Source: Planobispora rosea (GTDB taxonomy: Bacteria; Actinomycetota; Actinomycetes; Streptosporangiales; Streptosporangiaceae). From it: a DNA stretch of 64,000 nt. This document shows, one piece after another, positions 1-8,494 of this stretch (position 1 is the stretch's first letter; the number at the start of each line of letters is the position of its first letter). Position numbers and translations under genes: made by a program. Where the stretch lies: the NCBI RefSeq assembly GCF_014648175.1, contig NZ_BMQP01000010.1:1-64000 (forward strand), read 5' to 3'. The notes beneath the pieces were generated by a model. The model had not been told where the DNA came from. It was given only the letters and a program-made list of their open reading frames with translations, and ran no database searches.

Positions 1-381
1 GTTCCATTCCGTGTCACCATCCTAGCGGATCCGCCCGGTTCGTGTCAATCTGACCCGTTCCAGCACATCCATCCGGATTGCGACTGCCCCGTCTCCGAGG
101 CAACCCCTCTACTTTACTCCACCATCCGGTTCATGTCCAATCGTGCGAACATGCCCGAAATGTCGGAAGTTTGGAGAGAGGGAGGCAGGGGCGCTCCCTG
201 CACCAAGAACATTAGCAGGACTCCAGAGTCCCGAGGACAACTTGCCAACCATCCCCGGCATCCAAGCGTCCCAAACCTGGTGGTGGCGCGGGCAACCAGA
301 CGTCAAGCCATCCGCAATCGAGTCTGGATACGAAATAGGCACAAGGGCCGAGACTCTGGCCCTGCCACGGAGGTGACCACC
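1..381. other. Leading region without a convincing gene
   Basis: The first 381 bases hold no reading frame with both a ribosome binding site and protein-like composition. Two similar short words, CCGGTTCGTGTCAAT near 36 and CCGGTTCATGTCCAAT near 126, are the only repeated structure seen. The region probably contains the promoter of the gene starting at 382, but no clear -35/-10 pair could be assigned. Confidence 0.5.
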
Positions 382-816
382 ATGACTCGCTCGGAGTTCG
401 ACGACATCCGCGCGCACATCGCAGCGGAGGCCGATCATCCCGGCGACCTTCTTCGAGTCGCCCGTTCCCTGTTGGACGATCTGGAGAGCGCGCGGATGCG
501 AGAGGCGACCCTCCGCACCTACTACCTGCGTCTCCTCACCGCCGCGCGAGCGACAGTCGCCGCGGAGGCCGCGGGGTACCCGGCGCCGCTCACTTTCCTC
601 ACTGAGGAGTTGAACAAGCGGGGCCAACTGCCGGCGACCGAGGAAGAGGTCAACCGGATCCTGGCCGACGCGCACACCGCGGCGGCCCTGCTGGCCTCCC
701 TGGAACGGGCCCCTGAGGAGCCGGTCGGGTTGGAGAAGACGTCAGTCCGGGCAGTTACCGGAAACGGCCCCCGTGTCCGGAGATGTTCGGGCACCAGCCG
801 TACCCTCCCACGATGA
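382..816 (+). CDS. Hypothetical protein, 144 aa
   Basis: The ATG at 382 is chosen because GGAGGT lies at 369-374, a good Shine-Dalgarno distance; the longer frame from 133 has no such signal. The first 110 residues look helical and are rich in Ala, Arg, Glu and Leu. There is no signal peptide, membrane segment or metal motif. The C-terminal 30 residues become basic and low in complexity, so the last part may be less conserved. A small membrane protein gene follows 68 bases downstream on the same strand. No family is recognised and no function is proposed. Confidence 0.55.
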   Translation: MTRSEFDDIRAHIAAEADHPGDLLRVARSLLDDLESARMREATLRTYYLRLLTAARATVAAEAAGYPAPLTFLTEELNKRGQLPATEEEVNRILADAHTAAALLASLERAPEEPVGLEKTSVRAVTGNGPRVRRCSGTSRTLPR

Positions 817-884
817 GACCTTCCACGGCTTTGACCTGGTCTTGAAGGCATACCTGCAAGACTTCAGGCATGTGGCAGCGGGGG

Positions 885-1097
885 ATGAACTGGGCTGCGA
901 CGTCCCTTGTGGGCGTCTTCGGGCTGCTCTGGCTCGGCGTCGTGGTTTTCGCAGCCGTCGATGCGTCGATGTGGTCACGGCTCGGGCAGGGGGGCTTCAG
1001 CACCTTCCTCATGGGCTGGGCCTGCTACAAGGCAGGCCTGCTGCTCCGCCGTACCGAGCCGAGGTTCGTCCCTCGGCACCGCCGGATCAGGGCGTGA
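885..1097 (+). CDS. Small membrane protein, 70 aa
   Basis: The ATG at 885 follows a G-rich run (GCGGGGG) directly upstream; an in-frame ATG at 870 would add five residues. The protein has a clear hydrophobic segment (about residues 4-26, rich in Val, Leu, Phe and Trp), a second shorter apolar stretch (about 38-53), and a basic tail with many Arg residues. This suggests a one- or two-pass inner membrane protein with a cytoplasmic basic C-terminus. It may be co-transcribed with the gene ending at 816. It ends 4 bases before the stop of the convergent globin gene. No function can be given. Confidence 0.45.
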   Translation: MNWAATSLVGVFGLLWLGVVVFAAVDASMWSRLGQGGFSTFLMGWACYKAGLLLRRTEPRFVPRHRRIRA

Positions 1098-1101
1098 GAC
1101 C

Positions 1102-1869
1102 TCAGCCCTCGGGCACGTACGGCGGCGCCACGCCCCAGCCCCAGCGCGGCACCGGGGCCTGCCTCGGCGGGGTGGCACCCGGCTGGGAGTTGGCGAAAGC
1201 CAGGCGGGTTCCCCACTCGATGTAGCCCAGGAAGGCCGCGCGGAACTCCGGATCCCCGGGGAGGCCGACCTCGTCGGCGGCGTCCAGGAGGAGATTCACC
1301 CAGCGGCGGCGCTGCGGCTCGCTGATGCCCTTGCCGAGGTGCTGGGAGAGCATGTGCGGGTAGCCCCCGCGCTCCCGGGTGTAGCGGTCCGGGCCGCCGA
1401 AGACCTCGCCGAGCCACATGGCCACGTATCGGGGATGGCCGGGATCCATGTGCGCGAAGAGCGGGCCGATCAGGTCGTCCTTCAGCACCTTCGCGTAGAA
1501 GGTCTCGGTGAGCCGGTTGAACGCCTCGGCTCCGCCGGCCCACTCGTAGAGCGTCGGCACCGAGGAGCCCCGGCCGTGGACTCCCGTCGGCGCGTAGTGG
1601 CGCATCTCCTCGATGTCGCCGACGTAGGGCCGGATCTCGGCGAGGAAGGCCGGGAAGTCGGGGCCTTGCCGGAAGCCGCCCAGGTGATCCTCGGCGGAGG
1701 TCCAGGTGATGCGCAGGACGTAGCAGGCGGGCTCGTCCACGCACCGGGTGAGTTCGTAGTCCACGCACTGAGGGGCGTTCGCCAGAGGGACGGCGGCACG
1801 ACGGTAGGCGGCCTCGAACTCCTCCGCGCGCTCGGCGGGAATGCGGTAGCGGATGTACTCAACGATCAT
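1102..1869 (-). CDS. Antibiotic biosynthesis monooxygenase / truncated haemoglobin fusion
   Basis: A 255-aa two-domain protein. Residues 1-92 match the ABM ferredoxin-like fold, a small beta-alpha-beta domain seen in quinone-forming monooxygenases and haem-degrading enzymes. Residues about 110-235 match a group II truncated haemoglobin: Tyr125 fits the B10 position, His177 in SQHLGK fits the proximal haem ligand, and Trp190 fits G8. The last 20 residues are Pro-rich. Such ABM-trHb chimeras are known from Streptomyces avermitilis. Likely roles are oxygen, NO or peroxide chemistry coupled to oxidation of an aromatic substrate, which is inferred. AGGAAGGTGA lies just upstream of the ATG at 1869. 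Four CATG words lie at 1904-1930 upstream and may be an operator. Confidence 0.85.
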   Translation of the reverse strand: MIVEYIRYRIPAERAEEFEAAYRRAAVPLANAPQCVDYELTRCVDEPACYVLRITWTSAEDHLGGFRQGPDFPAFLAEIRPYVGDIEEMRHYAPTGVHGRGSSVPTLYEWAGGAEAFNRLTETFYAKVLKDDLIGPLFAHMDPGHPRYVAMWLGEVFGGPDRYTRERGGYPHMLSQHLGKGISEPQRRRWVNLLLDAADEVGLPGDPEFRAAFLGYIEWGTRLAFANSQPGATPPRQAPVPRWGWGVAPPYVPEG

Positions 1870-1903
1870 CGGTTCACCTTCCTGGGGCGCACCTCATCGC
1901 TGA

Positions 1904-1934
1904 CATGTAATCATGTAATCATGGATCATGTAAC
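1904..1934. promoter_or_regulatory. CATGTAAT tandem words upstream of the globin fusion
   Basis: Four CATG words start at 1904, 1912, 1920 and 1927, giving CATGTAATCATGTAAT followed by two diverged copies. The words are palindromic and locally AT-rich in a GC-rich genome. They sit 35-65 bases upstream of the ABM-globin start, where a repressor or activator could act. No cognate regulator is adjacent. Confidence 0.4.
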
Positions 1935-2067
1935 CCCTGTCGGCGCACTCCGTGGAGCTTCCGGCGATCCTCACGGAGGGAGCGACCGCCGACGACCGCC
2001 CCTTCTTCACGTGCTCGTTCCATCGGCACCGGGTTGTTGACCGCCCCTTCACCGGAGCCGGAAAAAG

Positions 2068-2102
2068 CAGAGGCCCGGATCTCGATGAGATCCGGGCCTC
2101 TG
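2068..2102 (-). terminator. Intrinsic terminator of initiator tRNA copy 1
   Basis: Perfect 16-bp inverted repeat (2068-2083 and 2087-2102) with a 3-nt loop, read on the minus strand directly after the tRNA CCA end. The minus strand continues with five T residues (2062-2066 on the plus strand are A), so this is a strong Rho-independent terminator. Confidence 0.85.
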
Positions 2103-2105
2103 ACG

Positions 2106-2182
2106 TGGTAGCGGGGACAGGATTTGAACCTGCGACCTCTGGGTTATGAGCCCAGCGAGCTACCGAACTGCTCCACCCCGCG
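2106..2182 (-). tRNA. Initiator tRNA-fMet (CAU), copy 1
   Basis: A 77-nt cloverleaf with encoded CCA and anticodon CAT. Position 1 is C facing U72, so the first pair is unpaired, and the anticodon stem carries three consecutive G:C pairs (GGG/CCC). Both are initiator hallmarks. The TPsiC arm (GGTTCAAATCC) is standard. A second copy lies at 2299-2375 with the same flanks. Confidence 0.95.
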
Positions 2183-2263
2183 TCGGTGTGTGCCATCACA
2201 TTACCCGCCCCCGTCTCCGGAGGCAAACCGACTCCTCGCAGGAGGTTGACTACTCACAGCAGA

Positions 2264-2292
2264 AGGCCCGGATCTCGATGAGATCCGGGCCT
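2264..2292 (-). terminator. Hairpin terminator of initiator tRNA copy 2
   Basis: A 13-bp perfect stem (2264-2276 and 2280-2292), the same core as the hairpin after copy 1 but with a shorter stem and only a weak T-rich tail on the minus strand. It may allow some read-through into copy 1. Confidence 0.65.
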
Positions 2293-2298
2293 CTGACG

Positions 2299-2375
2299 TG
2301 GTAGCGGGGACAGGATTTGAACCTGCGACCTCTGGGTTATGAGCCCAGCGAGCTACCGAACTGCTCCACCCCGCG
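2299..2375 (-). tRNA. Initiator tRNA-fMet (CAU), copy 2
   Basis: Identical over the 77-nt mature sequence to the copy at 2106-2182, including the unpaired C1/U72, GGG/CCC anticodon stem and encoded CCA. On the minus strand it comes first. The conserved unit spans the 5' flank, the tRNA and the hairpin, consistent with duplication of a whole cassette with a period of 193 bases. Confidence 0.95.
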
Positions 2376-2482
2376 TCGGTGTGTCCCCAACACTACAGGG
2401 CCTGGAGAGCAGATGCGAATCGATTGACGCGCGGGGCGTCCGGTGGACGCCCCGCGAATCTCCTGCGGCCCCCTGCGACCTC

Positions 2483-5400
2483 CTACGACGTCGGCGACGG
2501 CGACGGGGACGGGGACGGGGACGGTGCGGGCGTCGCGGACGGCGACGGCGTCCCGCTGGGAGCCGGTGTGGCCGTGGGAGCCGGCGTCGCCGTGGCGACC
2601 GAGGCCGGAAGGGCTCCGCCCAGCTTCCTCAGCGCCGCGTCGAGTTCCGCCTGGGCCTGGCCGTACTCCGTCCAGTTCGGCGGGTTGGCTGCCAGAGCCC
2701 GCTTCGCCTTCTCGTACGCCGCCTGGGCCTCCTCGATCGTCTTGGCCAGTTCGGTTCCGGACAGAGCCGGCTGGTCGGGCGTCTCCGGCTGGTCACCCGT
2801 CGTATCCGGCTGGTCCTCACCGGGGGGCTGCTGAGTCGTGCCCTCGCCGAAGACCTGCTTCAGGGCCTCCTCAAGGGTGTTGCCCGAGCCGACCTTGCTT
2901 CCGAAGCCGACCAGCACCCGGCGCAGGATCGGATACGGCTCCTGGCCGGAACCGCCGGCGATCTCCACGTAGACCGGTTCGACGTAGACCAGGCCTCCGG
3001 CGAATGGCAGGGTCAGCAGGTTTCCGTAACGGACCTTCGCCTGGCCCAGACCGAGCAGGTTGAGCTCACCGGAGAACTTGTTCTGGAAGTTGTTCTGCAC
3101 CTGTCCCGGACCCGGAATCGTGGTGTTGGACGGCATCCGCAGGATACGCAGCTTCCCGTAGTCGGCTCCCGGGGTGGCGTTCACCGCCATGAACGCCGCC
3201 AGGTTGGGGCCCTGGCGCGGCACGAACGTGGTGGTCAGCGAGAACGACGGCTGCGTCGTCCCGGGCATCTTGACCGACAGGTAGTACGGCGGCTGCTTGA
3301 CCTCACCCGCCGACGGGTCGTTGGGGACGTTCCAGAAGTCCTGCCCGCTGTAGAAAGCGTCCGCGTTGGTGATGTGGTAGCGGGACAGGACGTCACGCTG
3401 GACCTTGAACAGCGCCTCGGGGTAGCGCAGGTGCTGCTCGAGCTCCTTGGACATCTCCGCCTTCGGCTTGATGACGCCGGGGAAGGCGTTGGTCCAGGTC
3501 CGCAGGATCGGGTCGTTCTCCTCCCAGGCGTAGAGGTTCACGGTGCCGTCGTAGGCGTCCACCACGGCCTTGACCGAGTTGCGCATGTAGTTGATCTGGT
3601 CGCGCGGCTGCTGCACCACCAGTCGCGGATCGGTGACCGTGTCCCGCGTCATCGCGTCCAGGCTCTTGCTCTGGGAGTAGGGATAGGCGTTGGACGTGGT
3701 GTAGGCGTCGACGATCCAGACCACCCGGCCGTTGACGATGGCCGGATAGGGGTTGTTGTCCAGGCTCAGGAACGGCGCGACCTTGGCGATGCGCCGGGCC
3801 GGGTCACGCTCGTACAGGATCTTGGACTTGTCGGTGATGTCTCCCGAGAGCAGCAGATTGATCTCGCCGTACTTGGCCGCGTAGAGCATGCGGTTGAAGA
3901 ACGAGCCGACCGGAACTCCGCCCTTGCCGGTGTAGGTGGTGTTCTTCTGTCCGCTGCCCGCGCCGGTGCTGGTGGAGAAGGGGTAGTCGAGCTCCTGTTC
4001 CCTGCCGCCCCCCACGATGGAGTACTCGGCCGAGAGCGGGTGCTCACCGAAGTAGATCCGCGGCTCGGTCAGCTTGGTCTGATCGACCAGCGGGCCGGTG
4101 ACCGGCATGTCCTTGGCTGTGAAGTCGGGCAGGCCCTCGGCGTCGACCTTGTTGCCGGGCGCCGCCACGAAGCCGTACCCGTGGGTGTAGACCAGATGGC
4201 GGTTGATCCAGTTGTTCTGCTCCGCCGGCGGACCGGTGAGTTCTCGCACGGCCACCACGGTGTCGCGCATCGTGCCGGTGCTCGGGTCGGGATAACGGTC
4301 GACGTCGAGCTTCTCCGGGAAGTCGTAGAAGCCGCGGATCCGCTGCTTCTGCTGGTACGTCTGGCCGACCAGGTTCGGGTCGAGCAGGCGCACACCGGAG
4401 ATCGAGGTGTCGGCGCTGACGTTGGCGTTGTCCGCGTTGCCCTGCGCGTTGTAGGGGATGACCTCGGAGCTCTCGACGCCGTAGGCCTTTCTCGTGGCCT
4501 GGATGTTGCGGTCGATGAACTCCCGCTCCCGCGCCTGCTCGTTCGGCTTGACCTGGAACTGCTGGACCAGGGCCGGGTAGACCCCGCCGATCAGGATGGC
4601 CGAGAGCACCAGGAGGCCGAAGGCGACGCCGGGCAGCATGCCGCCGGGCCGTACGATCCCCGCGAAGAACAGCGCCGCGCAGATCAGAGCGATGAACATC
4701 AGGATGGTCTTGGCCGGCAGCACCGCGTTGACGTCGGTGTACGAGGCACCGTGCACGAAACCGCGGTCGGAGAAGACCAGGCCGTACCGGTCGTACCAGT
4801 AGGCGACCGCCTTGAGCAGCACGAAGATGCCGAGCAGCGCCGACAGGTGCACCCGCGCCGCGCGCGAGGCGCGCACGCCCGGCGACTGGAGGCTGAACCC
4901 GCCGTACAGGTAGTGCACGATCGTGGCCATCACCGCGGAGAGCACCACCGCGGTGAACAGGAAGTTCAGCACCATCCGGATGAACGGCAGGGTGAACATG
5001 AAGAACGAGATGTCTTCCTTGAACTGGACGTCCACCTCGCCGAACGGCACGGCGTTGACGAACTCCAGCCAGGTCTTCCACTGCCCGGCGAGCGACGATC
5101 CCGCGAACAGCGCGAGCACCGCGACACCGATCAGGAAGATCATCTTGCGGTGCGGGTCGAGCGCCATCCGGTAGCGGTCGGCGCCGCTGACGCCGCCGCT
5201 GAACCTCTCGGGTGTCAGCATCGGCGGCATCCGGTAGGCGAGCAGCGTGTTGCCGCCCACGATGCCGACCATCAGCACCGCACCCACCACGAAGAGCAGG
5301 ATCTGGGTGACGATCACGCCGGAGAACACCGAGGTGTAGTCCACCGAGTCGTACCAGAGGTAGTCGGTGAAGATGCCGGCGAAGAGGAAGAAGAACGCCA

Positions 5401-5488
5401 CGATCGCAATCAGGGCGATCGCGACGGGAAGCAGCAGTCGCGGCCGGCGGGGCAGGCGCGCCCTACCGGCTCCGGGTCGGATACTCAA
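2483..5488 (-). CDS. UPF0182 family large integral membrane protein
   Basis: About 1001 aa, the usual length for UPF0182. The N-terminal third has about seven hydrophobic segments, starting at residues 16-40 after a basic leader. The rest is a large, probably extracytoplasmic domain. The C-terminal 45 residues are a Pro/Ser/Thr/Ala repeat tail (alternating PS) after a charged helical stretch, typical of a surface-exposed linker. I place the start at TTG 5488 because AAGGGG lies six bases upstream; TTG at 5494 leaves no spacing. The family is conserved in actinobacteria and cyanobacteria with unknown function. It precedes a Lon-like protease in many actinobacteria. Confidence 0.9.
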   Translation of the reverse strand: MSIRPGAGRARLPRRPRLLLPVAIALIAIVAFFFLFAGIFTDYLWYDSVDYTSVFSGVIVTQILLFVVGAVLMVGIVGGNTLLAYRMPPMLTPERFSGGVSGADRYRMALDPHRKMIFLIGVAVLALFAGSSLAGQWKTWLEFVNAVPFGEVDVQFKEDISFFMFTLPFIRMVLNFLFTAVVLSAVMATIVHYLYGGFSLQSPGVRASRAARVHLSALLGIFVLLKAVAYWYDRYGLVFSDRGFVHGASYTDVNAVLPAKTILMFIALICAALFFAGIVRPGGMLPGVAFGLLVLSAILIGGVYPALVQQFQVKPNEQAREREFIDRNIQATRKAYGVESSEVIPYNAQGNADNANVSADTSISGVRLLDPNLVGQTYQQKQRIRGFYDFPEKLDVDRYPDPSTGTMRDTVVAVRELTGPPAEQNNWINRHLVYTHGYGFVAAPGNKVDAEGLPDFTAKDMPVTGPLVDQTKLTEPRIYFGEHPLSAEYSIVGGGREQELDYPFSTSTGAGSGQKNTTYTGKGGVPVGSFFNRMLYAAKYGEINLLLSGDITDKSKILYERDPARRIAKVAPFLSLDNNPYPAIVNGRVVWIVDAYTTSNAYPYSQSKSLDAMTRDTVTDPRLVVQQPRDQINYMRNSVKAVVDAYDGTVNLYAWEENDPILRTWTNAFPGVIKPKAEMSKELEQHLRYPEALFKVQRDVLSRYHITNADAFYSGQDFWNVPNDPSAGEVKQPPYYLSVKMPGTTQPSFSLTTTFVPRQGPNLAAFMAVNATPGADYGKLRILRMPSNTTIPGPGQVQNNFQNKFSGELNLLGLGQAKVRYGNLLTLPFAGGLVYVEPVYVEIAGGSGQEPYPILRRVLVGFGSKVGSGNTLEEALKQVFGEGTTQQPPGEDQPDTTGDQPETPDQPALSGTELAKTIEEAQAAYEKAKRALAANPPNWTEYGQAQAELDAALRKLGGALPASVATATPAPTATPAPSGTPSPSATPAPSPSPSPSPSPTS

Positions 5489-5666
5489 GGCCAACCCCTT
5501 GTCGTATGAGCACGGTCTGTGTCTGGCAACCTACACCGACGAGGGTCTCGCCGCGCTTAGCCGCCCTACACGGCTCGGCCGCGACATCCCGCGGTTTTTC
5601 AGGTCCAGTACGGCTAACGCACCGCGAGCCGGATCAGTGCCCGCCCCCGGTCCGTCCCAACCCGGC

Positions 5667-6716
5667 TCAGTCCGTCGAGCAGCTCGGCAGGGTGCCCGAG
5701 CCGGTGCGCACCACGCCGAGCGCCTGGACGGCCTCGTGGAGCGTCTTCACTTTGACCAGCGTGAGCCCGTCGGGCGCGGCGGCGAGCGCTTCGGCACAGT
5801 TCTCGGCGGGGGTGAGGAAGATCGTTGCTCCGGCCTCGCGGGCGCCCACCATCTTCTGCTGGATGCCGCCGATGGAACCGACCACACCGTCAGGAGTGAT
5901 CGTCCCGGTCCCGGCGATGGACTTGCCCCCGGTCATCGAGCCGGGGGTGAGCTTGTCCATGATGCCGAGGGAGAACATCATCCCCGCGCTCGGCCCGCCG
6001 ACGTCGCCGACGCTGATGTCCACGTCGAACGGGAACTTGTACCGGATTCCCATGGTGATGCCGACGACGGGTGCGCCGCCCTCCTCGGCGGCGACGGTCG
6101 GGACGGTCACGGTCACGTCCTTCCCGCCTCGTTTGACGACGAAGGTGACCTGCTCCCCCACCTTGTGCTTCTGGACGGTCGACGCGATCATCCTGCGATC
6201 GGTGACGGGGACCCCGTCGACCGAGACGATCTCATCCCCCTGCGTGAACTTCCCGTGCGCCGGAAAGCCCTTCTCGGTGCCCGCCACGACCACGAGCGCG
6301 GTGTAGTCGATCTTCAGTTCCGTGAGCGCCGCGGCGGTCGCGTCGTCCTGGGAGTTGGTCATCTCCTGGGTGTTGCGCTCCTCGACCTGCTCGGCGGTGG
6401 TCGTCGGCGGGAAGATGGTCTCCTCGGGCACGACCGCGATGGCCGGATCGACCCACCCCCGCAACGCGGTGAACAGGTCGATCCTGGTGCCGGGCCCGCC
6501 CTGGTAGGCCACCGTGACGAGGCTGAGCTTGCCGTCGGTCGGGTAGGTCTGGCGTCCCGTGATGCTGATCACCGGCTTGCCCTCGACGTCGCCGATGGTG
6601 TTCTCCGTCGGCCCGGGACTCAGCACGACGTACGGCACCGGCAGCACGGTGCCGGCGACACCCAGGCCGAGGGTGAGAAAACCGGCTGCCATCAGGGTCA
6701 GCGCACGTCGGGACAT
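5667..6716 (-). CDS. PDZ and Lon-like (S16) membrane-anchored protease, YlbL type
   Basis: 349 aa. Residues 8-30 form an uncleaved signal anchor, so the body is outside the membrane. A PDZ-like region lies at about 130-215. The Lon proteolytic domain follows at about 220-340, with Ser243 in GGPSAGMM as nucleophile and Lys288 in IQQKMVGA as general base, the Ser-Lys dyad of S16. No ATPase domain is present. It lies upstream of and on the same strand as the UPF0182 gene (178-base gap), matching the pairing seen in mycobacteria. Proteolysis of exported or membrane proteins is expected from the family; the substrate is unknown. Confidence 0.9.
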   Translation of the reverse strand: MSRRALTLMAAGFLTLGLGVAGTVLPVPYVVLSPGPTENTIGDVEGKPVISITGRQTYPTDGKLSLVTVAYQGGPGTRIDLFTALRGWVDPAIAVVPEETIFPPTTTAEQVEERNTQEMTNSQDDATAAALTELKIDYTALVVVAGTEKGFPAHGKFTQGDEIVSVDGVPVTDRRMIASTVQKHKVGEQVTFVVKRGGKDVTVTVPTVAAEEGGAPVVGITMGIRYKFPFDVDISVGDVGGPSAGMMFSLGIMDKLTPGSMTGGKSIAGTGTITPDGVVGSIGGIQQKMVGAREAGATIFLTPAENCAEALAAAPDGLTLVKVKTLHEAVQALGVVRTGSGTLPSCSTD

Positions 6717-6776
6717 GAAAGGAAGCCTATGCGGTGATGACGATGGGGGACGGACGGCGGCACGGCGCTCCGGGCG

Positions 6777-7202
6777 TCACTCGCAGGCCCCCACCCATTC
6801 GGTCGAGCCGTCGGTGAAGACCTGGTTCTTCCAGATCGGGACCTCGCTCTTGAGGTCGTCGATCAGCCGCCGGGAGGCGGCGAACGCCTCTCCCCGGTGG
6901 GGGCAGGCGACCGCGACGATGACCGCGATGTCACCCAGCTCCAGGTCGCCGACGCGGTGCACCGCGGCCAGGGCGGTGACCGGGAAGTCACCGGCGACCT
7001 TCTCGGCCACTCTGCGCAGCTCCGCCTCGGCGCTGGGGTGCGCAGAGTAGGACAACCGGGTGACCGGCTTCCCGTGGTCCTGATCGCGGACCGTACCGAT
7101 GAAGACCGCGGTCCCTCCCGCGGCGTGATCGCCCACCGCGGCGAGCACCTCGTCCACGGAGAGCGTCTCGTCACGAATGCCCAGCAACCGGATGACATCC
7201 AC
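6777..7202 (-). CDS. moaE: Molybdopterin synthase catalytic subunit MoaE
   Basis: 141 aa, GTG start. MoaE converts precursor Z (cPMP) to molybdopterin with the thiocarboxylated small subunit MoaD. Visible motifs are FIGTVRD (34-40), HRVG (82-85), ACPHRGEAF (99-107) and VPIWK (121-125), with Lys125 at the conserved active-site position. The C-terminus is short and ends soon after WVG. No moaD is adjacent. The moeZ gene at 51129 in this window could supply the adenylation and sulfur transfer step to MoaD. Confidence 0.9.
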   Translation of the reverse strand: MDVIRLLGIRDETLSVDEVLAAVGDHAAGGTAVFIGTVRDQDHGKPVTRLSYSAHPSAEAELRRVAEKVAGDFPVTALAAVHRVGDLELGDIAVIVAVACPHRGEAFAASRRLIDDLKSEVPIWKNQVFTDGSTEWVGACE

Positions 7203-7235
7203 GCCGAAAGACTACCGCCCCGGAGCAAACGCGGT

Positions 7236-7280
7236 CGGGCCCCGCCGGATGCGCCGCATGCGCCGGCCGGACGGGGCCCG
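7236..7280 (-). terminator. GC-rich hairpin downstream of the SDR gene
   Basis: Arms at 7236-7248 and 7267-7280 pair with one bulged base, and a GCATGC palindrome sits in the loop. It lies between the end of the minus-strand SDR gene and moaE, on the correct side for a terminator, but there is no T run. Confidence 0.45.
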
Positions 7281-7296
7281 GGACAACGGGCACGAA

Positions 7297-7336
7297 GCCC
7301 GGGAACGCCCGGGAACGCCTGGGAGCGCCTGGGAAC
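7297..7336. repeat. Four 10-bp tandem repeats (GCCCGGGAAC-like)
   Basis: Four head-to-tail copies of GCCCGGGAAC or GCCTGGGAAC-like units directly beyond the stop codon of the SDR gene. Probably replication slippage in non-coding DNA. Confidence 0.6.
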
Positions 7337-7341
7337 GGCGC

Positions 7342-8412
7342 CTAGGAACGGCGCTTCTTGCGGGCGACGCGGACGATCGCGGCGGTGCCGAGGACCGCCA
7401 CGGTGGCGCCGGCGGCGGTGAGCGTGGCCTCCTTGCCGGACAGGCGGCGCCCGACGACGGCGTGCTTGCCCTCACGCAGCTCCAGGAGCTGGGTGAACGC
7501 GGCCTCGTTGGTCCACTGCGGTTTCCAGCCCGCCGCGCGCAGCGCGGCGCAGTCGACCACCCACGGATACACGACGTAGTGCAGGTCGGTGGCCGGGGCC
7601 GGGGTGACGCCCAGGCGGTGCAGGCGCTGGGCGGTGCCGAAGGTCAGCCCGGCGGGCAGCTCGAACCGGCGCAGCCCGGAGATCTCCTCCACCTGCTCCT
7701 GCTCCAGCCATCCCTCGCTGCCCACCGCGACCACGCCGGAGACCGTGCCGAGCGCGGCCAGCTCCAGTGCGGAGACCAGATCGTCGATGTGGCAGAACTG
7801 CCAGCGGGGGTTGCACCCCTTCACGGTGAGCAGCCTCGGCGCCTCGAAGTGCCGGGTGACCACGCTGTCCACGCCGGGGCCGGCCAGGACGGCCGGGCGC
7901 AGCACGGTCACCTCCAGGCCGGGATGGCTGCGGAGCGAGCGCCGGACCAGTGCCTCGATCTCCAGGTAGTCGCCGACGATCCCGGTGTCGAGCTCGGCCG
8001 CCACCGCGGAGTCCTCCGGCAGGGGGACCTCGTTGTCGGGCGCCGCGCCGTACACCATGGCGCTGGTGACCAGCACGACGCGGCGCACCCGGGCGGCGGC
8101 GCAGGCGGTGAGCACCGTCTGGGCGGCCCGGAGGTTGTAGGCACGCCGCTCCCCCGGGTCGGAGCCGAGCGTGTAGTCGCCCGCCAGATGAACGAGGACG
8201 TCGATGTCGGATATCCGGTTCGCCAAGAGCGGATCCCGGACGTCGAGCACCCGCCAGGTGACGTCGGGCACGTCACCGCGCTGGTCGTCGATGGCCACCA
8301 CTCTGCGGAAATCCGCAGACGAGGCGACCTTCGTAAGGAACGCGCGGCCGATGCCCGAGGCCGCGCCGGTGACGGCGACGACCGGTGGCCGGAGGCGTTT
8401 CGAGGTAGGCAC
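7342..8412 (-). CDS. NAD(P)-dependent SDR / epimerase-like protein
   Basis: 356 aa from the GTG at 8412, chosen because GAGG lies five bases upstream and because longer starts run into the divergent metalloprotease gene. The Rossmann motif TGAASGIG is at 15-22, and TSAMVYG fits the Ser/Thr strand of extended SDRs. Where most epimerases have YxxxK, this protein has GDYLEIE, so the catalytic lysine is replaced by Glu. It may therefore act as a dinucleotide-binding or regulatory protein, or use different chemistry. The C-terminus has a hydrophobic stretch and ends in basic residues (ARKKRRS), consistent with membrane association. Confidence 0.75.
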   Translation of the reverse strand: MPTSKRLRPPVVAVTGAASGIGRAFLTKVASSADFRRVVAIDDQRGDVPDVTWRVLDVRDPLLANRISDIDVLVHLAGDYTLGSDPGERRAYNLRAAQTVLTACAAARVRRVVLVTSAMVYGAAPDNEVPLPEDSAVAAELDTGIVGDYLEIEALVRRSLRSHPGLEVTVLRPAVLAGPGVDSVVTRHFEAPRLLTVKGCNPRWQFCHIDDLVSALELAALGTVSGVVAVGSEGWLEQEQVEEISGLRRFELPAGLTFGTAQRLHRLGVTPAPATDLHYVVYPWVVDCAALRAAGWKPQWTNEAAFTQLLELREGKHAVVGRRLSGKEATLTAAGATVAVLGTAAIVRVARKKRRS

Positions 8413-8494
8413 CAGGTCCTCACTTTGCACTGATCCGCCGTCCGACGGATAACGTGGCGGATGTGGACTCCTCCATCCTGCATGAGGTAGAGCG

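Noticed and set aside
2339..5509. Long plus-strand frame opposite UPF0182
   Set aside because: It is Arg/Gly/Val-rich with no start signal and mirrors the strong minus-strand gene; it is a codon-usage shadow typical of high GC.
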